From Cryptomeria japonica (taxonomy: Eukaryota; Streptophyta; Pinopsida; Cupressales; Cupressaceae), in the NCBI RefSeq assembly GCF_030272615.1, contig NC_081407.1, positions 102,161,897 to 102,221,896 of the forward strand: a DNA stretch of 60,000 nucleotides, given 5' to 3'. Positions 1-10,640 of this stretch are shown piece after piece. Below the pieces are notes generated by a model. That model saw only the letters and a program-made list of their open reading frames with translations, was not told the DNA's origin and ran no database searches. The first letter of the stretch is position 1. Every line of letters starts with the position of its first letter. A program made the translations under genes and the position numbers.

Positions 1-1415
1 CAATTTAATTAAATTATCCACATTCTTCTATTTTATTAAGTAAATTACTCAATTTATTTAAATAAAATTCATTATACCCATTTAATGAATAAATCATTTT
101 ATTCAATTAAATCCCCCTATCCACTTTTAATTAAATTCAAATTTAATTAAATGGTTATCCTAAATTAAATAAATCTAATTTATTTAATTTCCCCAAATTG
201 CAACCAAATTGAATTAAATTACTTTATTTCAATTAAATCCTATTATCCCTCCATCCACTTGCAAAATCCCAAACCCCTTTCTAATCCCTTCTAGAATCTT
301 CTAATTGTTTCTAATTAACCTAACCCTTCCTCTAAACTTTGTCACATCCCTAAGCAAAGGGAAGTCACTTCTCAAAACCTCAAAGTCTTTGATAACCATT
401 AAAGCCTTTCAACCTTCAACCACTTAATTCCTCAAAGTCTTTGATAACCATTGAAGGCTTCCAACTTTCAACCACTTAATCCCCAAAGTCTTCAATAACC
501 ATTAATGGTTAACTCAAACCCTCCTACATGGTTAAAACATTTATTTTGACTCAACCTCTACCCAACCCAAAGGTCTCATCAGGCCTTTAATGCTTTGACC
601 ATGATTATCTCTTAATCATTTGCACAAAGGTTTATCCTTGGATTAACTCTTAATCCAGTAGGTAATCCTAACATAGACTTGACCCTTAGCCTCTAGATAA
701 CCATGAGGTCTTCTCAGGTATTCAATGTCTCCAACCCCTTCTTTCAACCCAACCCTATGATGACACTGGTCATCATTTCATTAGTCCAAATCGTGCACAT
801 GGATCCCCAACTTTCAAACTCAACCCTTGATCAAACCATTCAATCTTGGCCATCCATTGCGCTATTCTTGCTATAAATAGAGCTCTCACTCCTCCATTTT
901 CATATATAGAATCCTCTAAATTTGAAGCATTACACTTAGGCTCAAATTCTTTCAAGCTTTCATATCATTTTTATGCTCATCATTTAGCCTCTTTTAGATC
1001 AGGAATTAGACTAAATATGCATGTTTAGAGTACTTTCTTTATCATTTTAGCTCAATCATAGACTAAATATATCATGTTAGGATAGTATTCATACTAACCT
1101 TGTCATCTTATCATCTAGTTTATTGCATTTCTAGAATCATACATAGCTTAACATCCATTTCATACTAAAATCTATCAAAGCATCTCTTGTTCTCACATTT
1201 GCCATCCCTAAACCATTTTGCTCAGTGATCTGAGAGCAAAAACATTGGTTTGAGGGACATTGTGAGATAGAGAACCATGGGACCCTCCTTGGGAAGCTGA
1301 GTAATACTACGTTACTCCATAGCTTGCACCAAGAAGTCCCGTGTGTGTGTGTGGACTAGTATTTAGCAAATATTTTCGCATATTAATTTTTATTCGCCCA
1401 CTTTTCCCGCATACA
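1..1415 (+). repeat. 5' LTR of element 1 (first 68 bp outside the window)
   Basis: Aligns without gaps to 16891-18305 with 18 mismatches. It ends in ...cgcataca and is followed by a 4-bp spacer and the primer-binding site. It contains three degenerate copies of an approximately 60-bp unit around 385-510 (core: tttgataaccatt...aaccttcaaccactt). These recur, reversed, in the LTRs of element 2. Confidence 0.93.
871..880 (+). promoter_or_regulatory. TATA box of the 5' LTR
   Basis: ctataaatag lies just upstream of agctctcactcc. This is the usual position for the LTR promoter that starts the genomic RNA. The same string occurs at 17761-17770 in the 3' LTR and, reversed, in both LTRs of element 2. 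Confidence 0.7.
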
Positions 1416-1419
1416 TTTC

Positions 1420-1437
1420 TGGCGCCCACCATGGGGC
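1420..1437 (+). other. Primer-binding site of element 1
   Basis: tggcgcccaccatggggc starts 4 bp after the LTR end. TGG complements the CCA tail of a tRNA, as expected for minus-strand priming. Sites beginning TGGCGCC are usual in Tat/Athila-type elements (tRNA-Arg or tRNA-Asp); I cannot settle which tRNA. It differs completely from the site of element 2. Confidence 0.8.
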
Positions 1438-1503
1438 TTGACCCCAAATAACAAATCGGTTTTTCAAATTAATCACTTTTGCAGGTCCACGGGAAATAGG
1501 AAT

Positions 1504-1924
1504 CAGCGCATGGCAAACATTCCCTAGCGCATCTGGTTAACAGTCTAGCACATCCCGCTTACTGTTTAGCGCATGGGGGCTATACTGTAGCGTGTAAAGA
1601 CCTTTCTTTAGCGCATAACCCCACTAAACTTTTCCTGTAGGTCTCGACGCGGGCGAAACACAGAATAGCGTATTCAAGAAATAGAATAGCGCATACGATC
1701 CACATTTCAGTGCTTATAGTCCATCATCCAGTGCGTGCAACTCAAAAGTTAGTGCATCGAATTTTTAATTTTCCTGCAGGTCTCAGCACGGGAAAGAAAA
1801 AAAAAATAGAGCAGCGCTTCCAACTCACAGAGTCGCGCATCCAGGCAACAGTATAGTGCAAAGAGACATAGGTTTAGCACATCTAGTTTTTATTGTAGCG
1901 CGTGCAGTCCATTCTGTAGCGCAT
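1504..1924 (+). repeat. Leader array A: 21-bp phased TAGCGCAT-type cores
   Basis: Seventeen cores of the form (t/c)ag(c/t)gc(a/g)(t/c) start at 1504, 1525, 1546, 1567, 1588, 1609; 1666, 1687, 1708, 1729, 1750; and 1812, 1833, 1854, 1875, 1896, 1917. The step is exactly 21 bp inside each block. The roughly 13 bp between cores vary freely. The blocks are separated by related spacers such as cctgtaggtctcgacgcggg and cctgcaggtctcagcacggg. The array lies between the primer-binding site and the upstream ORF. Confidence 0.85.
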
Positions 1925-3111
1925 CATAGACAAAAAATAAAAATAAAAAATTTTGTAACCGAACTGAAATTTTAGACTTGTGGAAGTCCTCCAAAATCAT
2001 CTAACATTTTCTGGTTTGCTTGCAGGACTCTAATAATTTTCTTACAGGTGGAGCGGGCCATTTTATTTTAACTGATTTCTTTTGCTGACCAAAAACATCG
2101 ACTTTGTTTTGTTGACCATTTTTTTTGCATAGATCAGATAATCATTGTTTTGGAGGAATAAAATGAACATCATGTTTTTGTGGAGCAACATCTCCGCATA
2201 GATTTTAGCAAATCACTGATTTAAAAGGATAAAATAAACCAAATTGATTTCTTTGTCTCGAAAGTGGAAGGAATATGCTCTCCCCTTAACTGGGTGATCA
2301 AAAATCCAGACCACTCTTAAGCTTTATGTACTTCAAGCAATAAAACCTTTAGCAAGCCTGCCTTCCCGAGGAGTTGCAATCAACTCTTAAAGCCGTTTAT
2401 GGCCGGTGTGAAGGGAACGACCTAAGTGGGGAACGACTTTGACGCCAAGAATTCCAACCCATTATAATCAAATGTGGAAAGTGATGAAAGTCCTTTTCAA
2501 TGGTTACGCGCAGTGATTAGCCTTCCCCCAGTATCCTTGAGATACGTAAAGCCTTTGTTCTAAAGGTTGGGAAGCCTCCTGAGGGAGTTTATCACTGACG
2601 GCCGAACGGGAAGCCTGATTACAAATGATAGAAATAGAAACTTTGAGCCGAGTCAGTAACCAGACATTTATAACATCAAAGTGCAAGGGTGGGGAAGAAT
2701 CTGCCCCCAAGATTACTCACCATATATCTCCCAAGATAACTACTCAACTGTGAAGCGATTCACTTTGGGTTAACTTCTGGAAAAAGGCAAAAAAACAGGC
2801 GCCCTCTAGGGGGTGACACGGTTGTTTGAGCTGACAGAGTATCAAGACTAGTGGGCTATGATATTATTTATGACCCTTGACTAAAGAGTCTTTCTGAAGT
2901 GTATTACTTATATCCAAACCTGTTAAAACATTGGAGATTTGAACACATCCTCGTAGAACATACACTTTTTGTTAGATTAGGCAAAAATGGTTGTACTTTT
3001 TGTGCCGTGATTGCATTTATTACTTCAAAAAATCATCTATCACACTTGAAAATTTCACAACAAAATTCAAAATCCACAAGAAATCAACTCAAAGGAAAAA
3101 TCAACGCAGTT
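1925..3111 (+). other. Non-coding leader of element 1
   Basis: No credible gene. The stretch holds AT-rich sequence and a moderately GC-rich block at about 2270-2830. The 11-mer gggaacgacct at 2413-2423 recurs in the sense orientation of the element 2 leader (37793-37803, minus strand), so part of this leader may be conserved between the two elements, perhaps as a packaging or structural element (inference). Confidence 0.5.
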
Positions 3112-3623
3112 TAGCGCATCAGAGCAATATTTTAGCGCGTGGAATACTTTTGTTAGCGCATCCAAACCTCAAGTTAGTGCGTTGGTTCAAAATAGTAGCA
3201 TTTCTATCATAAGGCAAAATAGTGTAAATTTATTTAGCACATCTGCAAAACAGTCTAGCATGTGGATGCAACATCTTAGCATGTGGAAACAAAAAATTAG
3301 CACATAAAGTCAAACAGTTAGCGCGTAACAGGCCCAAGGTAGCGCATAACTTTTTCAACAGCTAGACAACAATTTTTTAAACAGTTCGAACTTTAGCACG
3401 TGGAAGCAACAGCTTAGCGCGTAGGAATCAAACATTAGCGCATAAAATCTAACAGTTAGCGTGTGTCAGGCCTAGAATAGCGCATAAACTTTTCAACTGT
3501 TAGACCACCATTTTCAGAAAGTCCAAACTTTAGCGCGTGTCTAGGGGCAGCTTAGTGCGTATGCTTATTCTTTTAGCGCATCGAGTAAATTCAGTAGCGC
3601 ATGTAGACTCTATTCTAGCACGT
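3112..3623 (+). repeat. Leader array B: 21-bp phased TAGCGCRT cores with a 138-bp super-repeat
   Basis: Cores start at 3112, 3133, 3154, 3175, 3196, 3235, 3256, 3277, 3298, 3319, 3340, 3394, 3415, 3436, 3457, 3478, 3531, 3553, 3574, 3595 and 3616. Nearly all steps are 21 bp. The set at 3298-3340 recurs at 3436-3478 (138 bp on) with similar text between cores (aacagttagcg, cataactttt), showing block duplication. It ends about 145 bp before the upstream ORF. Confidence 0.85.
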
Positions 3624-3769
3624 GATCCAAAGCCAAAAAACAAAGAGCAAAACCGAGAAAAGTTTCAAAATTTTAAAAATATTTTTAGAAGCCTTTTTCA
3701 TCAAAAGCCATTTTTCATCAAACCCGAGTGACAAAAACAAACCATTAAAACTTTTCTCAAGCTAAATTT

Positions 3770-4477
3770 GTGTCAAACAAAGTTGTCAGAATCCTAAATG
3801 AATCGCACAATCGAGGATGTCTCTCCTATCATAATCCGGAAAAATTTCATCATCAGTATCATCAGAATCCTTTACCATCTTATGGATTTTTATCTCAAAA
3901 ACACTTGTTTAGAATTTTCAAATTGTCAAATCCAGTTTCCAGATCGGGAAGCTTTTATCCATATCATTTGACACGCTTTGTCATGAAGGGGCATCTAAAC
4001 TTTCACTCTAATAAAGTAAGATTTGAAATTTTCAAAAACAAGAATCAACTAAATCCAAACCAATCAAAGGAAACCATTGATCACTCATGCATGACTAATC
4101 CCCTTATTCTGAGAAGAAAGAACCTCTATCGTAACATCACGTTGAAGAAACAACAACCTAGTTTTTCCAAATTCATCAAGAGAAATAAGTTTTTATACAT
4201 CAATCGTCAACTCTTCAAATCTCATCAGGTATTCCTTCATCATGTCAAAAAATATATCCAAAACAAATCTAGCGAATTTGACAAAGAACCCTTGAAGACA
4301 AGAGCATACTGTCAAAAGTCTTCTTTTAATCAAACCATAAACCGCAGCAGAAAAATCAATCCAGCATTCTTACCCGACGAGTGCATCACATATAACGCAT
4401 CTCGACCAGAACCACCAACACCTGAGCAACACATCGAAGAGGATTTTGTTCCTTTCATCACTAAAAGTTTCTACTAA
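3770..4477 (+). CDS. Upstream ORF before gag, conserved in element 2, function unknown
   Basis: The frame is open from about 3749. The 235-codon reading starts at a GTG at 3770; the first ATG is at 3983 and would give 165 residues, which is the safer start. The product is Lys/Asn/His-rich and basic, with an acidic C-terminus ending in EDFVPFITKSFY. No known domain is recognised. The C-terminal half matches the broken ORF at 36592-37137 of element 2 (shared FLYINR-like, KINP, CITYN and FVPF(V/I)T(Q/K)SFY blocks), so it was under protein-level constraint. The stop at 4475-4477 is one base before the gag ATG, an arrangement that would suit re-initiation. Ogre-type elements are known to carry an ORF of unknown role in this place. 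Confidence 0.6.
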   Translation: MSNKVVRILNESHNRGCLSYHNPEKFHHQYHQNPLPSYGFLSQKHLFRIFKLSNPVSRSGSFYPYHLTRFVMKGHLNFHSNKVRFEIFKNKNQLNPNQSKETIDHSCMTNPLILRRKNLYRNITLKKQQPSFSKFIKRNKFLYINRQLFKSHQVFLHHVKKYIQNKSSEFDKEPLKTRAYCQKSSFNQTINRSRKINPAFLPDECITYNASRPEPPTPEQHIEEDFVPFITKSFY

Positions 4478-4478
4478 A

Positions 4479-6356
4479 ATGCCTGTCACTCGCTCTCAAC
4501 GAGACAAACAAAGCGAGACACACGTAGAATATGGTATGAATCGAAGATTATCGAATCCTTTTGAAGTTCCACCCGTTGAAGAACTTGAAATTATTGAAGC
4601 ACTTCTTTGGGAATGTCAAGAAAACCCTTCATTCCAAAAGCTTGTCAAAAAGCTTATGGAAAATGACAAAGAAAAGTATCTGCTCATGCTTACAAGTAAA
4701 GGCGTTAAACTTCCTGAAGATTTTGACGCAAACATTTTTCAAACTGGGTCTCGGCAATATGCATATCAAGAACAACAAAGAGAAGAAGAAACTCACATAC
4801 CTGAACAACACATTCCAAAACAACGCATACCAGAAATGCGTATACCTAAGCTCGAAACTCCAAAACAAAACATACCGTTTACCACACCTTTTCAGCTAAG
4901 AACAAATACGAGAGAAGAACTCTTCCCTCGGCAAGATAATGCGCCTTTGATTGCTTTTACTCAACAAATGCAAATGTTGCAAAGGCAAATACAAGATATG
5001 CAACAAGGGACAACAGTACGGTACTCTTTAAACAAAATTTGTCCTTATCCATTTGACAGAAGATTGAACATGATGCCTTTTCCTCCAAACTCGGATGTTC
5101 CCAAATTTGATAAATATGATGGGAAAAGTGATCCCCGAGATCATGTTTGAGAATTTTGCACACTGAGCCTCGAATTTGCTCATGATGACACCTATTTGAG
5201 GAGGTTATTCCCCAGAAGCTTGGGAGGGCAAACCATGGAATGGTTATCCAAAATTTCGCCACCTGTTAGATCATTTGATGAATTGGTTAGCAAATTCGTC
5301 ACCCACTATTCCTACAACATCCAACATGCCATAACCATGCTAGATGTTTGCAACACCAAACAAAAGAACAATGAAACATTCATGGTGTTCCTTCAACCCT
5401 GGCGATGCATGGTATCCAGATATCCTCGAGATATTCCTGAAAAGGAGAAAATGGAAATCTTCATCGATAACTTGAATGGCGAAATGAGTTACAGACTAAA
5501 ACTTCAATGCATAGCATCTTTCGCTAAATTGATTGAAAATGGCATTCAAGTAGAGGAAGCCTGTGTCAAAAAGGGAACACTCAAATTCTACAAGGAAGGA
5601 ACAAACTCATCAAATTACAATAATCAGAACAACACCAACCTTGACAAATCTCGATTTTGGACTCAAAACAAAAACGAAAGCAACAATGAATCATATGATC
5701 CCAAATCTAAGCAACCAGTGCTTGCATTATCTAGAAATTCTCAAAATCCGAAAAATCCTAAAAATGCTACCCCCAGTGCTAACACATATGCACCAAACAA
5801 TGATCAAGGACAACTCAACATGAACAACACCAATGATACTCAAAGCAAAAACATAAATCCAGGGCTTAACAATAATTCACGCAACAACACGAACAATTTC
5901 CAAAAGCGTATCTTCACACCACTAGGCCAATCATTAGAATCTGCATTCAGAGAACTTTTGGCAAACAAGATTCTTTCTTTGCCTCCCATCAACAACTATG
6001 AACCCCCAATCAAACCACCTTGGTGGAATGATTCACACTATTGTGATTTCCATCGCAACAAGGGTCATAGAACAAACGAGTGCATGAGATTGAAACACAT
6101 AATACAGGACATGATTGATCGAGGTGACTTAACAGTGGATGGTCTCAAAACAAATGGTGATCACAGAGCCTTCAAAAATCCTCTCCCCAATTACAACAAA
6201 GATGGAGCATCAACTTCAGATGATACACGCGGAGCTCGTATTAATCACATCTACAATAACACTATCAACCACATATCCACTGAAGATCATCAAATCAATG
6301 TCATCACCATTCAAGATCGGCATGATCACGAATCTGTCAATGTAACAACCCGAACT
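4479..6356 (+). pseudogene. gag: gag (capsid and nucleocapsid) of element 1, nonsense-interrupted
   Basis: Starts at the ATG at 4479 (MPVTRSQRDKQ). The retrotransposon gag region follows at about 5040-5570 and includes RRLFPRSLGGQTMEWL and the FDELVSKF block. An Asn-rich stretch (about 5590-5900) comes before a zinc-knuckle-like segment near 6035-6080 (YCDFHRNKGHRTNEC). One in-frame TGA at 5148 (an Arg codon by context, probably CGA) splits it. A TAG at 6357 separates it from the protease region, which stays in the same frame. The family product would form the particle that packages the genomic RNA. It is not functional here unless read through. Confidence 0.85.
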
Positions 6357-6368
6357 TAGAAATATGTC

Positions 6369-8699
6369 TTGAAGGGACATACTGCACCTACAACTACCAC
6401 ACCAAAAATCCAATATGACTTGGTTAGTCAGCTACGCAAGACTCCATCTCAGATATCTATCCTGGAATTATTGAAACTATCACCAAAGCACAAAGACATA
6501 TTGGAGCAAGTGCTCTTGGAAACAAATGTATCTCAAAATCTGGATACAAACAGATTTCAAGCCATGATCGCCCATATGATAGGACCTCATAACCTCACCT
6601 TCTCAGAGCATGACAATACTTCCTTGAGTCATCCGCATAATACTCCTCTCCATATTTAAGTCATTGTTTGCAAACACCGAGTAAAAAGAGTCTTAATAAA
6701 TGGAGGAGCCGGACTTAATATATGTACTTTAAAGCTTATCCATGCATTAGGCTTCTCAAAAGAATCTATTGATCCTTGCAAAAAGATTACCATAAAAGCA
6801 TATGATGATGAGGAAAGGTCCTCTAAAGGAACAGTGATATTACCTATTCAAGTAGGACCAGTACAAAAGGATACTATATGTCAGGTCTTAGATATTGATC
6901 TCACCTACAATATCTTGTTAGGACGACCCTGGATACATGAAATGCAAGCAGTACCTTCTACCTATCACCAGTGTGTCAAGTTTCCTTATGATGGACAAGA
7001 AATCTCCATATCAGCTGATCACAATCCATTTCAACATTGCAATGCAATGGGGGCCGCCCAAGATAGTTTGGTTCCTCATAATAGAGAAAAGAAGCGATCT
7101 TCAACATCATATCCACCAATAGCAAAATCCAACTCCTTATGGGGAGACTTCACGTAGAAGATGCAAATCAAAGACCAAGGCATGGGAGAATACTCTTTGG
7201 AGCCTTTATGCTTGGCCAAATTGCCAACATCACCTAGATCGCATGGTTTGCCTACTACATCAACACATCTAGCCACTCAGCCCATCACTAAATTTGATGG
7301 TACCTTCATACAATTGGGTACTCTAGCAAATGAATCAGAAGACAAGGACGTTCTTAGCTAGTTATACAAAGATGAGGAAGAAGATCATAGAGCAGCCACT
7401 CTGGACATTGTTCTACCAACACACCTATATGGAAAAGGCTAGTTAATCATGAAGCAAATGGGATATGGTGGTAAAGGACCTATTGGGAAACGCAAAGAAG
7501 GAGTCACTGAACCCATAGATCTTCCTTCACAACCTAGTAGAAACAAAGCAGGATTGGATTCTAAACTCACATTCCTATTGAAACGGCCGCCACACACAAC
7601 TACAAAACCTCAATGGAAGGAAAAGAAGAAGTAAAAAGAAGAATCCTAGCAGGAAGCACTTTTTGAATCAGCAGAAACAATCTGCAAGGCACGGGAACAT
7701 CAAGATCAGAAGTTACATCAGGAAAAACTTCTAAGTCATAAGAAGGCCCTATCTATAGCAGTAGCTCATATTCAAACACCAATATCTCAAGAACAAATCA
7801 TGTCATCTCCAGATACCGTTATTCCTCCCCGAGGAAGCACAGTCTATGAATAAATCTAGCAAGTAGAAGACGGATCTGATACAGAATCTACAGAAACCAT
7901 CAAAATGGTATCCATCATCAAAGATTTGTTTTCACCATACAACACACCTATTTACAGCATAGATAGAATCTAGGATGATGCCTATGAGACAGATTCCAAT
8001 GAATATGAATGGGGTACCTGCTCCAATGCTACTACCGATATCCTGGATGATACTGATTCTATATCCCTTTCTCAAGAAGAACATAATGCAGAAGATAGAC
8101 CTCTTGAATTTGGACCACAAAATATCTATGATGCCCAGGAAAGTGAACAAAAACATTATGAACAAGTCTATGTGGAAGATGATACCATCGAGGACCTCGA
8201 TGAAATCCTAAATTTCTTTAAAACCAAGACCCATCACGATAAAAACTCTATCCTAACACTTATAGTAGCAGAGCTTGATCCACCCAACGATTCCTTATCG
8301 CTTGTCTTTCCTGACCTCATCGACTGGGATGAACCTGAAATCCATGATATACCAATTTTCCCAGATGATGCATCTATTATCCATTACTTATGTACCATAA
8401 ATCCTGAAACAGGCTCTACCAGTGAAAAAAATAACGATATCTATCAATCAGGGAGTGCCAAGTCTCTCAGTTGCAAAAATACAACAAATAAAGGATCTGA
8501 TGCTGAAAACCAGTCAATGGCAGCTCTAGATCATAAAAAAGTAAAAATAAAGGACGCATCTAAGGGTGAAAATCTTTTTAAGGCACCTAACGATGGGCAA
8601 CTTGACACTCTTCCTGAGCACTTTCATGAGCGATCACCCATTTTGATTAAGCCCACTCAATCAATCAACATTGGTACCACAGAAGCAACCCGAAACATA
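6369..8699 (+). pseudogene. Protease, G-patch and linker region of element 1, broken
   Basis: Same frame as gag. The aspartic protease core is at 6684-6740. The position of the catalytic Asp (codon 6699-6701) is Asn, giving LINGGAGLN where element 2 has LIDNGAGLN, so the protease would be inactive even without the stops. A second conserved block reads LLGRPWIHEMQAVPSTYHQC (about 6917-6976). A G-patch-like segment (MGYGGKGPIGK) lies at 7428-7505. A long, acidic, poorly conserved linker precedes reverse transcriptase. In-frame stops fall at 6657, 7155, 7359, 7440, 7632, 7647, 7851, 7857 and 7971. No frameshift is seen. Confidence 0.8.
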
Positions 8700-10640
8700 C
8701 ACCTTGTAGAATCTCTAACAGAGGAAGAAAGATCAGCATTCATCATCTTCTTTAAAGGACAGCAAATCAACTTTGCTTGGTCATATGCTGATATGCCCGA
8801 AGTGGATCCACACTTAATCATGCATCACTTATCCATCTCTTCAAGAGTTAAACCAGTCAAGCAAAAACTATGAAAGATGAATCCACAGGTAGCACTCATG
8901 GTCAAAACTGAACTAAAGAAACTATTAGACGTCAGATTCATTCGACCCATTGACTATGCAGAGTGGATTTCCAACATTGTTCCAGTCTCAAAACTAGATG
9001 GTAGTATCAGAATCTGCACTAACTTCAAAGACATCAACAAAGCTTGTCCAAAAGATGACTTTCCTCTGCCAAGTATCGACATAATTGTAGATCTCACAGC
9101 AGGCCATGCCATGCTTTCATTAATGGACAGTTTCTTAGGCTATAATCAAATCAAAATAGCCCTAGAAGATCAAGATAAAACAACATTCACTTGTCCTTGG
9201 GGAACGTACTGTTGGAATGTTATGCCTTTTGGCTTAAAGAATGCAGGGGCCACTTATCAAAGAGAAATGACTACAATATTCCATGACATGATGCACACAT
9301 TTATGGAAGACTATGTGGATGATTTACTAGCCAAATCCTTCACTAGAGCTGAACATCTTGGCATCCTAGCAAAAAAATTTGATCGATTGGAGAAATTCCA
9401 AGTCAAGTTTAATCCTAAGAAGTGTGTCTTTGGGGTTACATCAGGCAAGTTACTAGGCTACATAGTCTCAGCTAAAGGTATTGAAGTAGATCCAGCAAAG
9501 GTACAAGCCATTATGGACATGCCACCACCACAGAATATTAGTCAACTCAGATCTCTACAGGGATGAATTCAATCAATCAGGTGATTCATCGCTCAGCTAG
9601 CAGATAAAAGTCTCCCATTTAACCATTTGCTACACAAAAATGCACCATTCAAATGGGAGGCCAAGTGTGCAGAATCTTTTTACCAAATCAAATAGTACCT
9701 GATGATTCCACCAATTCTAGTACCACTAGTCGCAGGAAAGCCACTTATTCTATATATCTCAACAACAGATATTTCACTGGGGGCACTATTGGCACAAGAA
9801 GATCAACAAGGGAAGGAATGGGCTATATATTACATTAGTAGAACATTGAATGGCTATGAACTCAACTATACATTCATTGAAAAGGCTTGCCTAATAGTGG
9901 TTTTTGCATCTCAGAAGTTCCGACATTATATGCTAGCACACACTATAAAGCTAGTGGCAAAAATTGATCCTCTCAAATATCTACTCAACAAGGCCGCTCT
10001 TATAGGCCGATTGGCTAAATGGGTCATGATTCTCAGTGAATTTGACATCCAATACATAGAAAGATGAGCCATCAAGGGACAAGCAATTGCAGATCAACTA
10101 GCTGAAGCACCGCTACTAGGAAAACAAACCATGGAGGTTGAATTTCCAGACAGGGATGTTCTTGCTCTTTCTACCAAACACTGGACCCTATACTTTGACG
10201 GATCCTATACACAACATGGTTCAGGGGCCGGCCTTCTATTCATCACTCCTGAAGGACACACTATGCCAAGATCATATAGGCTTATGTTTCCATGTACAAA
10301 TAATGTGGCTGAATATGAAGCATTGGTCATAGGCATCAAAATGGCCATCGAATGGAAAATCACAGAGTTAAAAGTCTATGGAGACTCATGACTGGTCATC
10401 AATCAAATCAATAACAACTATTAGACAAAGGATGATAAGCTACTACCCTACAAACGAGTGGTGGATGACTTCAAACAGTATTTTGTGCACATCACCTTCG
10501 AGCAAATACCAAGGTTGAACAACAAAGCAACCGATGCAATGGCTACAATCACTTCACTACTACAAATTCCTGAACAATAGAGTCATTACGAGTTCCTAGT
10601 AGAGCAACTGTTTTCCCCCGCCTATGAACACTCTGAATCC
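8700..10640 (+). pseudogene. pol: Reverse transcriptase, RNase H and second RNase H of element 1, broken
   Basis: Reverse transcriptase starts near INFAWSYADMP. It shows RPIDYAEWISNIVPV, the DFPLPSIDIIVDL block, GTYCWNVMPFGLKNA and the catalytic YVDD at 9312-9323. RNase H of the Ty3 type follows (ISLGALLAQE..., 9760-10065). A second RNase H begins at about 10180 (LYFDGSYTQHGSGAG, TNNVAEYEAL, VYGDS). A dual RNase H is the mark of the Tat branch. Stops occur at 8871, 9564, 9582, 9693, 10065, 10389, 10422 and 10578. By comparison with element 2 several replace Arg or Gln, consistent with CGA to TGA and CAG to TAG changes. Confidence 0.88.

Noticed and set aside
1504-3623. CRISPR-like look of short repeats with variable spacers
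   Set aside because: The cores are only about 8 bp, the setting is a plant retrotransposon leader and no cas gene is near.
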